Positions 57,552-64,000 of a DNA stretch of 64,000 bases are shown here, piece by piece; position 1 is the stretch's first letter, and the number at the start of each line of letters is the position of its first letter. The translations under genes and the position numbers were made by a program. The stretch is from Microcoleus sp. AS-A8 (GTDB lineage Bacteria > Cyanobacteriota > Cyanobacteriia > Cyanobacteriales > Coleofasciculaceae), in assembly GCA_039962225.1 (NCBI GenBank), contig JAMPKV010000026.1, forward strand, positions 18,527 through 82,526, written 5' to 3'. A model generated the notes under the pieces. The model searched no databases. It saw only the letters and a list, made by a program, of their open reading frames with translations, and was not told the DNA's origin.

Positions 57552-57888
57552 GCCGCAATTGTAAGACCATTACAGCTTTACGGGATACCCCTGATTTAAA
57601 CGTAAGTAAAACGCCAGGAAAGCTAAAAGCCTTCCCGTAACTTTTTTTGATGTAATCTTACGTAATTACTTGACAGTTATACGTAAGACTACTAACGTTG
57701 AGTATAGCAGGGGTTGAAACAAAACCGACTACGTTCCACCCCCGAATGAAACAAACCCCCTAACGCAGATGTGACGGGTCGTTAAGACCTATCAGGGTAT
57801 TGAGACGTGAAACATCTCCGCTTCACCGTGAAACGAAACGTAGGAGAAGTGAAACGTACCGAAACGCATTTAAAAAGGAGAAACTCAT
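57552..57888 (+). promoter_or_regulatory. Divergent control region with TACGTAA and GTGAAAC repeats
   Basis: TTACGTAA/TACGTAAG copies near 57656-57686 flank a TTGACA (57670-57675), which may be a -35 box. Downstream, GTGAAAC occurs three times (about 57807, 57827, 57848), with further CGAAACG copies between 57832 and 57866, giving an iteron-like tract. The region separates the repressor-like operon from the plus-strand operon. AAGGAG (57875-57880) serves the first plus gene. Confidence 0.5.
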
Positions 57889-58272
57889 GTGTTAAACTTC
57901 ACGCCGATTTTTGTGTCTCGTGAGCCAACAAAATCGTGGACTCTCACCGACCAAACCTTTACTCGTGAGGAAGCCGCTAAAAGGTTTGGGGTGTCACGAA
58001 CAACGCTTTGGCGTATCGAAAGTAAGATTGTCGTTCCCGCTAAAATTTTGGACTATCAGCGCTATGTTAAAGCCCACCCAACTGAACTTGATTGGTATTG
58101 CATTTGGGTTTTAGGTAACGCTATCGGACATCTAAAAGGCGAAGGCTCTTACGCTAAAGCTACTGAGGTAATGCGCCAGCAACAATTGCTTTATCTCAAA
58201 CGCAACTTTGACGAAATCGTAAAAAACTTAGCCACTCAAAACGTAAGGAACAAAAGGAGAAACGTAGCATGA
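57889..58272 (+). CDS. Small HTH DNA-binding protein, 127 aa
   Basis: The start is a GTG at 57889, with AAGGAG eight bases upstream. The overlapping ATG at 57887 stops after one codon. The segment TREEAAKRFGVSRTTLWRIE (about 26-45) is a helix-turn-helix of the excisionase/MerR type. A second helical part with WYCIWVLGNAIGHLKGEGSY follows, and the protein ends with a basic tail. It is likely a regulator or excision factor of the element. Its end overlaps the next gene by 4 bp (ATGA). Confidence 0.7.
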   Translation: MLNFTPIFVSREPTKSWTLTDQTFTREEAAKRFGVSRTTLWRIESKIVVPAKILDYQRYVKAHPTELDWYCIWVLGNAIGHLKGEGSYAKATEVMRQQQLLYLKRNFDEIVKNLATQNVRNKRRNVA

Positions 58273-58877
58273 TTAAATCTGAAGCAATGACCCAATTTGG
58301 CTATTCTGATCAAGACGTTTTCGACACGCTGCTTTTAAATCTAGACATCGACCCCGACGCTTCTGAGCTAACCGATAACGAGTGCGATCGCATCCGCCAG
58401 CACATCGCAGAGATGGGGGCATCCAAGGCGTTACCCGCTTCCGAAAACAGTAACGCCAACGTAGACATCGGTAACTCTGACCTAGCCGTTACGGATGATG
58501 ACGTTTTGGATCTAGCCGAAACAACAGGCGTAGATCTCGATGTGGTAATGTCCGCAGCGGCTCACGTTGAGGACTTAGAGGCTCTCGTGAAATGGGTAGA
58601 AGCGTACCAGGAACTTGAATCGGAGCAAACGATTAAGGAATCCGCGAAACAGCAGTTCAACCTTGATCAGTTACGAAAAAAGGAAACGGAGTTAACTGAT
58701 CGCCTTAACTCCGCGTTAACGAAAACTAAGCCCGATGTAAAGAAAATCCGTCAGCGTTTGGGCGTAAAAGTCCCCGCATCAGTTTCACGCCTCGGCACTT
58801 GGAATGGGAAAGCTGACGACGCTAATGAGCCGGATTTTTTGAAGAAAGCGAGACAGGCATTCTCTACTCGCAGCTAG
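58269..58877 (+). CDS. Acidic hypothetical protein, 202 aa
   Basis: It is translationally coupled to the HTH gene (ATGA overlap). The N-terminal half is acidic (DIDPDASELTDNECDRIRQH, DDDVLDLAETTGVDLDVVMS). The second half is a coiled coil (LDQLRKKETELTDRLNSALT), followed by a basic end. No family is recognised. A structural or partition-associated role is possible but unsupported. Confidence 0.6.
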   Translation: MIKSEAMTQFGYSDQDVFDTLLLNLDIDPDASELTDNECDRIRQHIAEMGASKALPASENSNANVDIGNSDLAVTDDDVLDLAETTGVDLDVVMSAAAHVEDLEALVKWVEAYQELESEQTIKESAKQQFNLDQLRKKETELTDRLNSALTKTKPDVKKIRQRLGVKVPASVSRLGTWNGKADDANEPDFLKKARQAFSTRS

Positions 58878-58954
58878 CCCAAGTTCATCAGTTACTCAGG
58901 GGGGGAACCCCGTCCCTCCTACCGCTTGAACAACTAACTCAGGAGTACAGACAA

Positions 58955-59182
58955 ATGATTATTTTATTGCTTGAAATGCAGTGTAAATCACTTCCAAAGC
59001 CGTCTAAGAAACGCGGGTTATTTGAGTATGCAATGGTGGGGGTTACTGGGCTATTCAGCGTTCCAATGGGTGGGCTGTTGATGGCTGGCGCTACCCTTGC
59101 TAGTCCGGCTCTTGCTGTGTTTGGCTTGCTGTGTGGCGCTGCTGCATTCGGTTCCGCTTTGATGGCGGTGGGCGATGAGTAG
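58955..59182 (+). CDS. Small membrane protein, 75 aa
   Basis: AGGAG lies ten bases before the ATG. A basic N-terminal part is followed by two hydrophobic segments (YAMVGVTGLFSVPMGGLLMA and LASPALAVFGLLCGAAAFG). It is likely an inner-membrane hairpin protein. The family is unknown. It belongs to the same plus-strand series. Confidence 0.55.
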   Translation: MIILLLEMQCKSLPKPSKKRGLFEYAMVGVTGLFSVPMGGLLMAGATLASPALAVFGLLCGAAAFGSALMAVGDE

Positions 59183-59343
59183 TGATTTTGACCAAGGTAT
59201 GCGAGATGCAGAATCTCTGTGCGATCCGCTGACTAACTGAACTATTTCTGGCGATCGCAGCAGCAGCACAACCAAGTCTTCCGAACCTTGAAAACCGCAT
59301 AGTGATCGCCTATCTCCCAGACCAGGAGTAAGGCATTGCATGG

Positions 59344-59622
59344 ATGCAAATCATCAAGTACCTAACGATGAACCTAACAACAGACCACGTACTCCCGATC
59401 CTCATCCTCCCCTGCTCTACTCCAGACTTCGAGGCGGGTATTTGGGGGGCTGTGATCGACGCCGAACGCGACTGGGATGACGCCGAACGCGAGTACCTCA
59501 GACGTAACGAGGGCATACGCGAGAGCCTAATGGATTGGGCATTTTTTAACTACTCGGACGGATGCTGGAGTGACGCAAATCTGGCTTTTCTAAGCCCCTA
59601 TTTGAAGGAGTACCAACCGTGA
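59344..59622 (+). CDS. Hypothetical protein, 92 aa
   Basis: An acidic small protein with GIWGAVIDAERDWDDAEREY near residue 32 and WAFFNYSDGCWSDANLAFL near 64. The start at 59344 or at the ATG 59368 is undecided; AGGAG at 59324 is rather far. Its stop overlaps the GTG of the next gene (GTGA), indicating coupled translation. No family is recognised. Confidence 0.5.
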   Translation: MQIIKYLTMNLTTDHVLPILILPCSTPDFEAGIWGAVIDAERDWDDAEREYLRRNEGIRESLMDWAFFNYSDGCWSDANLAFLSPYLKEYQP

Positions 59623-59946
59623 ACAAACCAAGTCTTGAAACCCAACAGTACCTTCAGCAGTTCTTTGAGAAGGATGCAGAAACTATCAAAAATTGGGATG
59701 AGCGCTGCGTGCAGCGCTCATCCCAATCCACCATTTGGATACGAAGGATTGAAAGCTAACACAGGATTTCTGGTGATTACCTTCGGGGCGCTTGAAAGCT
59801 TCCTAGAAGCTGGAAAAACCATTGAAGATTACATCGCTACCCAACGGACGCCTATTCAAAGATTGAAAGTCAACGCTGACGAAATGGAGACTCCCAGCGT
59901 TGACCCGAATCCCACAACTCAAACCGAATCGTTAAGGACTAACTAA
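59619..59946 (+). pseudogene. Frameshifted small gene interrupted by a perfect palindrome
   Basis: A GTG at 59619, with AAGGAG upstream, opens MNKPSLETQQYLQQFFEKDA ETIKNWDERC, then runs to a stop at 59759. From about 59715 the next frame reads HPNPPFGYEGLKANTGFLVI TFGALESFLEAGKTIEDYIA and ends at 59946, overlapping the next gene. Both parts look like genuine protein, so the gene has a +1 shift exactly at the hairpin 59693-59726. Either the palindrome is an inserted or duplicated segment that broke the gene, or it directs frameshifting. Confidence 0.55.
59693..59726. repeat. 34-bp palindrome with 16-bp arms
   Basis: TTGGGATGAGCGCTGC (59693-59708) and GCAGCGCTCATCCCAA (59711-59726) are exact inverse arms separated by only GT. 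It sits in the middle of a coding sequence. Such a long, GC-rich, near loop-less hairpin is unusual in a gene and probably arose by template switching. Confidence 0.85.
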
Positions 59947-60293
59947 TGATGACTATTTTTAGCACTAGCTGTAAACCCTTGGCGTTTTACGCTGATGGCG
60001 AAACCCCCTTGGAGGAACTAACGGACAAGTTTGGGGCACGGCTCGAAAGCTTGGAGACTTACGAAAAACTGATTCTCTTAGCCACGATCGCCACTAACTT
60101 AGCCTTCCACGATACTGACGAAAACGAAGAGGAATGGAGCCTCACAGATACGTACCAAGAACTACCCTGTATTGCGGTAAACGACCAATTGGTCGATAGT
60201 TTAGCCTCTTTGGACAACATAGAGCGGGATAGCCTCTTGGGGCTATGTGAGGCTTTGGTGGCTCAGGTTCGGTACACCAAGGAGGTGGCGTAA
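59946..60293 (+). CDS. Hypothetical protein, 115 aa
   Basis: The start overlaps the preceding stop (TAATG), and a second ATG follows at once. The protein is acidic and helical, with EELTDKFGARLESLETYEKL near residue 22 and LDNIERDSLLGLCEALVAQV near 88. No family is recognised. It is part of the tightly packed operon, in which the next ATG follows the stop directly. Confidence 0.55.
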   Translation: MMTIFSTSCKPLAFYADGETPLEELTDKFGARLESLETYEKLILLATIATNLAFHDTDENEEEWSLTDTYQELPCIAVNDQLVDSLASLDNIERDSLLGLCEALVAQVRYTKEVA

Positions 60294-60551
60294 ATGTCAC
60301 AACTTAATGTCCCTGCGTCTACTCTACACCGTGCGATCGCCGACTTAGCTGAGTTTCTCGAACGATATACCTCTGTGGACAACGAAGCCTCAACGCAATG
60401 GGATTTCCTCGATAACGGCGAGACGTTAGAGATTAGCGTAGTCCTCCTTAACGAATTCCGTCAAAGTGACGCCTGGAACGCTTTGGAAGCACGTTACGAG
60501 GGCGTCGGGGGAAATATCTACAGCCCCGACGACAACGAATGGGAGGCGTAA
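60294..60551 (+). CDS. Hypothetical protein, 85 aa
   Basis: GGAGG (in GGAGGTGGCGTAA) lies just before the ATG, which immediately follows the previous stop. Acidic protein with STLHRAIADLAEFLERYTSV and an end VGGNIYSPDDNEWEA. Unknown function. Its stop overlaps the next start (TAATG). Confidence 0.55.
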   Translation: MSQLNVPASTLHRAIADLAEFLERYTSVDNEASTQWDFLDNGETLEISVVLLNEFRQSDAWNALEARYEGVGGNIYSPDDNEWEA

Positions 60552-60754
60552 TGTCGGAGTTTACGGAAGCTAACTTACCCCACCTGATCGAAAGAGGCGT
60601 ACCTCCCCAGTTAGCCAGAGACGCAGTGGAGATTCTCGACGCCCAGAACGAAGGGGAACTACCTTGCCCCCTCCAATGCGAGGAACTCAACATAGTCCAA
60701 AGCGCGTGGCAATGGATGGTAGCCCAAGACCGTAACGTTAATTCCAAAGATTAA
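60551..60754 (+). CDS. Hypothetical protein, 67 aa
   Basis: The ATG at 60551 overlaps the preceding stop and has GGAGG seven bases upstream; an earlier in-frame start at 60539 is less likely. MSEFTEANLPHLIERGVPPQ and a helix ending VQSAWQWMVAQDRNVN are visible. It is small, acidic and of unknown function. Confidence 0.5.
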   Translation: MSEFTEANLPHLIERGVPPQLARDAVEILDAQNEGELPCPLQCEELNIVQSAWQWMVAQDRNVNSKD

Positions 60755-60802
60755 CCCACACGTTTACGCCCTGGATAAACACCAGGGCGAGGAGGTTAAA
60801 AC

Positions 60803-61234
60803 TTGAAACTTAAAACATCTCACCTCATTTGGGGGGGTATCGCCCTCATCGCCCTAAGCCAAGGAGAGAACGTAAGGCAGTCGTTGGCTAAGGGGAACCA
60901 GGTACGCCAAGATCAGGCCGAATTCTCAGACCGTATACGCCTCAATCGTACCGAAGCACGTCAAGCGGCAAAGCTCTCCAAGGTAGCGATCGATCGCTAT
61001 CGCAACAACTGCATCCTCGTAGTTGACGCCCAAACACGCCAACCCATTTACTTCACGCCTGGAGAGGCCGTGGTGGAACCAAAACTCAACCGAGCGTTAA
61101 GGCCAGGGGCATTCGTCTGCAACACGTTAGGGGATACCGGCGTAGTTAATGCGGAAGGAAATTTAACTGACGTAGCCAGAGTGGCTACTCCTGAAATTCC
61201 ACAGTTCAAGAAGTTATTGGAGCAAAAAAGATAG
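60803..61234 (+). CDS. Membrane-anchored hypothetical protein, 143 aa
   Basis: TTG start at 60803 preceded by GAGGAGG. The N-terminal segment LIWGGIALIALSQG is an uncleaved signal anchor. A helical basic part (QAEFSDRIRLNRTEARQAAK) is followed by a beta-rich domain (NNCILVVDAQTRQPIYFTPG). It is probably periplasmic or extracellular and tethered. The family is unknown. Three bases separate it from the next gene. Confidence 0.6.
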   Translation: MKLKTSHLIWGGIALIALSQGENVRQSLAKGNQVRQDQAEFSDRIRLNRTEARQAAKLSKVAIDRYRNNCILVVDAQTRQPIYFTPGEAVVEPKLNRALRPGAFVCNTLGDTGVVNAEGNLTDVARVATPEIPQFKKLLEQKR

Positions 61235-61236
61235 CC

Positions 61237-61821
61237 ATGCCTAATTTTAATAAAAAAGGTCAAACGTCAGAGACGGCAACGGGAACCAATAACGTCACTG
61301 CGCTAAGGATAGCCCGATTCCTTTTTACGGCTGGGATAGGATTTTTGATGCTAATTAACGTCCAGCCCTGGCTCGAACTTTCTAAGGCTATCGCTAAACA
61401 AATAACCACAATTCCGTTCCTCGATTCGTTAATAGCTATCCCTTTACTTGGGGGTTGGGTGGAGTGGCTTTTCGCTAACATTGTACCTATTTTCGGATGC
61501 GTCCTTTGGGCTATCGTCCAGTTAATTGAAGTGATGCCCATATTAACGGAAACTTCCGTACCCGAAACGCTACGGGAGAGGCTAGAGAGCTATCGCTGGG
61601 TCGCTTACACCATAGAAACTATCGTTTGTTTCTTACGTTACCCCCCTTACGTTGGGGGCATAAACGCTATTTTAGAGGATGCACCGAACTGGGACGCTTC
61701 GTTAATCGATTGGTGGAATTTGGTGTTTTTTTTGGTAACGATGTTTGGGTTTGAACTTTGCTTCCGTGTCGTGATTACGGTCTGGCAAGGCGTAAAATTT
61801 GTTAAGCCAATCGCTAACTAG
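61237..61821 (+). CDS. Integral membrane protein, 194 aa
   Basis: Hydrophobic segments are visible at about 27-45 (IARFLFTAGIGFLMLI), 65-80 (SLIAIPLLGGWVEWLF), 84-100 (IVPIFGCVLWAIVQLIEV) and 163-180 (LVFFLVTMFGFELCFRVVIT). It likely sits with the neighbouring anchored protein and the ATPase in a membrane complex. No family was recognised, though the gene order recalls transfer or secretion modules. Confidence 0.6.
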   Translation: MPNFNKKGQTSETATGTNNVTALRIARFLFTAGIGFLMLINVQPWLELSKAIAKQITTIPFLDSLIAIPLLGGWVEWLFANIVPIFGCVLWAIVQLIEVMPILTETSVPETLRERLESYRWVAYTIETIVCFLRYPPYVGGINAILEDAPNWDASLIDWWNLVFFLVTMFGFELCFRVVITVWQGVKFVKPIAN

Positions 61822-61883
61822 CATAGCCGTTTAATTCATAGCCCCGACGCCTACTTTAGGGGCTTTTCTATGGAGGTTTACCA

Positions 61884-63395
61884 ATGACTGAAGACAATAA
61901 AGTTAACGGGGGAAAGTTAGCGTTAATTACGTTAGAGGGACTGGAATTCGAGAACGACTTCGGACAGTCCCCAATAGGTTTGGGTCACTTCTCTAAGGAT
62001 CAGGGTTTTATCGCCGTAGCTTCGTTAGTGGGTTTTTTTATAGGCTGCGCCGTTACGGGAAATGTTCTGGCGGGAGTACTCGTTATAGTGGCGGGCTTGA
62101 ACGATATCGGCTACGCCAAACGAAAACCCTCAACGCCCACACCTGACCCTAACGGTGAGGAACCGGCGATAGATGTGGAAGCTTCTGTGGTTGACGATAG
62201 TCCTAAACAGATTGGGGAAGCGACGAAACTTTTAGCCGTTGACGTACCCGTAGAAGAGATAACGAGTGATCGTTACTCGGAAGTTACGACGCCAGAGGTA
62301 ATGCCCACAGTCTTTACTCAGCCCCAGGTGGCTCAGACCCAAACCTCAACGAAACTAACGCCCCAAGCCCCAGACATAGCGTTAGAGATGGCGTCTGTTC
62401 CGAAGTCTACGATAATCGCTGCCTCTCCACGAGTGGGTAAAGGTGTGGTAGTTTCAATGGCGATCGCACACCTCCAACAACTGCACCCCGATTTAGAAAT
62501 CTGGCTGATTGACCCCAAAGACGAACCGACTGAACGGCACTACTGGAGTGGCATTGACTCGGACAAGCGATGTCATTTTGACCTGCGTGATTTTGACGTG
62601 GATGTGGAAGGCGCGATCTCCGCGTTCTCTGACCTTTTAACCCGCTTCAATCGCTCTCAATCGCATCGGAAACTACTAATTATTGATGAATTTGTGACGC
62701 TCAATCAAAAGTGTGCTGGGTCGTTTATGAACCAGCTCAAAGATTTTGTTGTGGGGATTTGTTCATCGGGAGAAGTCAACCCGGACATGGGGATAGGGCG
62801 GTTTGTTTGGGCGATAACTCAGTCTCCCTACGTCTCCGACTTGGGCTTTAAGACTAAGGCAGCTCTGGCGACATTCCAACGAATTTTTCTGCTTAATAAG
62901 CCGTCAGTCCACCTTTACGCTTTAGCCGTGTCAGCCTCGTTTGTCCCCAGTGGTGCTGAACAAAAAATCAATCGATTACTAGAGCCGACAGGACGCATAT
63001 TTTATTACTCACGGACTGATTCTTGGCACCCAATCCCTAACTACGATTTGCCCCAATTATTAACAGATAGCTCTTTTCGAGAAAAGGGGCAAGATGCGAC
63101 CGAACCCACTAGCGAAGTACAGACAAAAAAGGAAGCAAACGCCTGCACCGAACCCACCGCAGAACTGAAGGTATCTGATAGTTTGGCAGAACCTCTAAAG
63201 ACCATCTGGCTGTTTGCCAAAAAGAAAAACGACTGGATAACTGTCCGCAATGTTTACGATCAGAAATTCAAAGTTTTGTCAGGTAAAAAAGTAGAACAAA
63301 TTCACCAGTATTTGGGACTACTTGCGGATAGCGGATTGGGTGAGATTGACGAGGAAGGCAAGTCTCACTCGGCTGTGGGGTTCCGAGCTTATTAG
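61884..63395 (+). CDS. FtsK/VirD4-like membrane-anchored ATPase
   Basis: 503 aa, GGAGG before the ATG. Two hydrophobic segments at about 40-75 (GFIAVASLVGFFIGCAV, VLAGVLVIVAGL) are followed by a disordered linker. An ATPase core has Walker A IIAASPRVGKGVVVSMAIAH near 178 and Walker B LLIIDEFVTL near 264. VWAITQSPYVSDLG near 310 is a typical sensor of FtsK/TraG/HerA motor proteins. A C-terminal winged-helix-like part follows. The order small membrane proteins then motor suggests a DNA or protein transfer, or partition, apparatus. Confidence 0.72.
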   Translation: MTEDNKVNGGKLALITLEGLEFENDFGQSPIGLGHFSKDQGFIAVASLVGFFIGCAVTGNVLAGVLVIVAGLNDIGYAKRKPSTPTPDPNGEEPAIDVEASVVDDSPKQIGEATKLLAVDVPVEEITSDRYSEVTTPEVMPTVFTQPQVAQTQTSTKLTPQAPDIALEMASVPKSTIIAASPRVGKGVVVSMAIAHLQQLHPDLEIWLIDPKDEPTERHYWSGIDSDKRCHFDLRDFDVDVEGAISAFSDLLTRFNRSQSHRKLLIIDEFVTLNQKCAGSFMNQLKDFVVGICSSGEVNPDMGIGRFVWAITQSPYVSDLGFKTKAALATFQRIFLLNKPSVHLYALAVSASFVPSGAEQKINRLLEPTGRIFYYSRTDSWHPIPNYDLPQLLTDSSFREKGQDATEPTSEVQTKKEANACTEPTAELKVSDSLAEPLKTIWLFAKKKNDWITVRNVYDQKFKVLSGKKVEQIHQYLGLLADSGLGEIDEEGKSHSAVGFRAY

Positions 63396-63540
63396 GCTGT
63401 GGGAGGCTGTGTGGGAACGGAAAATCAAGCACCCCACGCCACCACAGCTAACCCACGAGCCACACCCCACAGATTTACCCCACAACCCCACGACTTCACC
63501 CCACAGGTCAAACCACAGAATTTTGAGAGCAAACCAAGAG
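63396..63540. repeat. Tract of CCCCAC/ACCCCACA repeats
   Basis: Between about 63433 and 63515 the hexamer CCCCAC (often ACCCCACA or AACCCACG) recurs at short intervals, with mirrored GTGTGGG/GGCTGTGGG copies at 63396-63417. No ribosome site is linked to the 80-codon frame here. It may be an iteron-like or recombination-prone tract after the ATPase gene. Confidence 0.5.
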
Positions 63541-63560
63541 GCATTTATTAGGAGAAAAAG

Positions 63561-63683
63561 ATGAATAATAAGCGTTTCTACGCCAAAAAAGAGAAGAAAT
63601 CTGGGGGAACTTCCCACACCAGCTACACCTCCCACAGTTCTTTTTGTGTTTCTACAATCAGAGCCATTAATTCTAGTAACTAA
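63561..63683 (+). CDS. Small basic/Ser-rich ORF, 40 aa
   Basis: AGGAG lies five bases before the ATG. It opens MNNKRFYAKKEKKSGGTSHT and ends FCVSTIRAINSSN. Composition is basic N-terminal, Ser/Thr-rich C-terminal. Unknown family; support is the ribosome site and location. Confidence 0.35.
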   Translation: MNNKRFYAKKEKKSGGTSHTSYTSHSSFCVSTIRAINSSN

Positions 63684-63794
63684 GGCTTGGTTACTAGAAG
63701 ATTGGCTGACGCAAAAGTGTAGTTTTGGCTCCGCTTCTTTAACGAGAGAGTAGTAATACTCCATTCACCCCTTTTGTCTTCAAATCAATACCAA

Positions 63795-64000
63795 ATGAGT
63801 GAACAACAAGTTTTTCAAAATGGCTATCAGCAAGCCTTAGATGATTTCGGTATTCAGCAATTGCTCTCAAAGCTAAAAACCTACTCAAATGCCGAAAATG
63901 AAGCTGGATTAATGCATTTAGAAGAGATTGAACAGGAGAGCTTGGCAGCAATTCTCATCGAGCAATTAATTCAAACCCTCAACGGAAAATTAATTGCCAG
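63795..64000 (+). CDS. Partial CDS at the right edge
   Basis: An open frame from ATG 63795 to the window end reads MSEQQVFQNGYQQALDDFGI and HLEEIEQESLAAILIEQLI. It is acidic and helical. No family is recognised from 68 residues, and the ribosome site is weak. Confidence 0.5.
   Translation, partial: MSEQQVFQNGYQQALDDFGIQQLLSKLKTYSNAENEAGLMHLEEIEQESLAAILIEQLIQTLNGKLIA

Noticed and set aside
63318..63764. 148-codon minus-strand frame across the ATPase end and C-rich tract
   Set aside because: Antisense to the ATPase 3' end and to low-complexity repeats, without a ribosome site.

Overview
The window looks cyanobacterial, probably from a filamentous species. The HIP1 octamer GCGATCGC recurs throughout, the CRISPR-associated WYL regulator and small secreted Cys proteins are of cyanobacterial type, and the intergenic regions are rich in short dispersed repeats and IS remnants. 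It is almost entirely accessory DNA (defence, secreted effectors, mobile and plasmid-like genes). No housekeeping genes, rRNA or tRNA were seen.

Layout: (1) 0-11.2 kb is a type III-B CRISPR locus. It holds the 5' part of cas10/cmr2 running off the left edge, two single-spacer mini-arrays in inverted orientation (2682-2794, 7299-7404), a WYL-type regulator, a small P-loop kinase, and a leader plus an 18-repeat array (9917-11198). Inside this locus sit secreted-protein genes: an SH3/M23 peptidase, a small Cys-rich exported protein and an RTX protein. (2) 11.5-18.3 kb holds an ISKra4-like element with 9-bp target duplications, a NERD nuclease/SF1 helicase gene, and a second, orphan CRISPR array. 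A 146-bp two-spacer unit of that array has been duplicated, and one copy of a spacer was then split by an IS. (3) 19-26.6 kb is a type I restriction-modification operon, hsdR-hsdM-hsdS, followed by a dynamin-like P-loop GTPase. hsdM carries two in-frame TAA codons that remove its last 52 codons. (4) 27-33 kb is a gene graveyard: a frameshifted C-terminal paralogue of the plasmid DUF3987 gene fused to a tyrosine-integrase stub, EcsC and IS630 remnants, perfect palindromes, plus a V8-like serine protease and a small exported protein. (5) 33.2-50.2 kb is the most striking part, a three-gene Tc-toxin-like cluster. A split TcA (VRP1-type N-terminal protein, then a neuraminidase-like/pore/TcB-binding protein) carries about 36 hemopexin-type repeats, enough for nine four-bladed propellers. 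A third, unrecognised gene follows 18 bp behind. No TcB/TcC cocoon gene is present. (6) 50.3-64 kb is plasmid- or integrative-element-like: a DUF3987 primase-helicase, small DNA-binding proteins, a divergent promoter region, and a tightly overlapping operon of small unknown proteins and membrane proteins ending in an FtsK/VirD4-like ATPase.

Together the window reads as a plasmid or genomic island combining anti-phage defence (type III CRISPR, orphan CRISPR, type I RM with GTPase, NERD-helicase) with secreted offence (Tc/hemopexin complex, RTX protein, V8 protease, M23 peptidase). All family assignments are from reading motifs; no database search was run.
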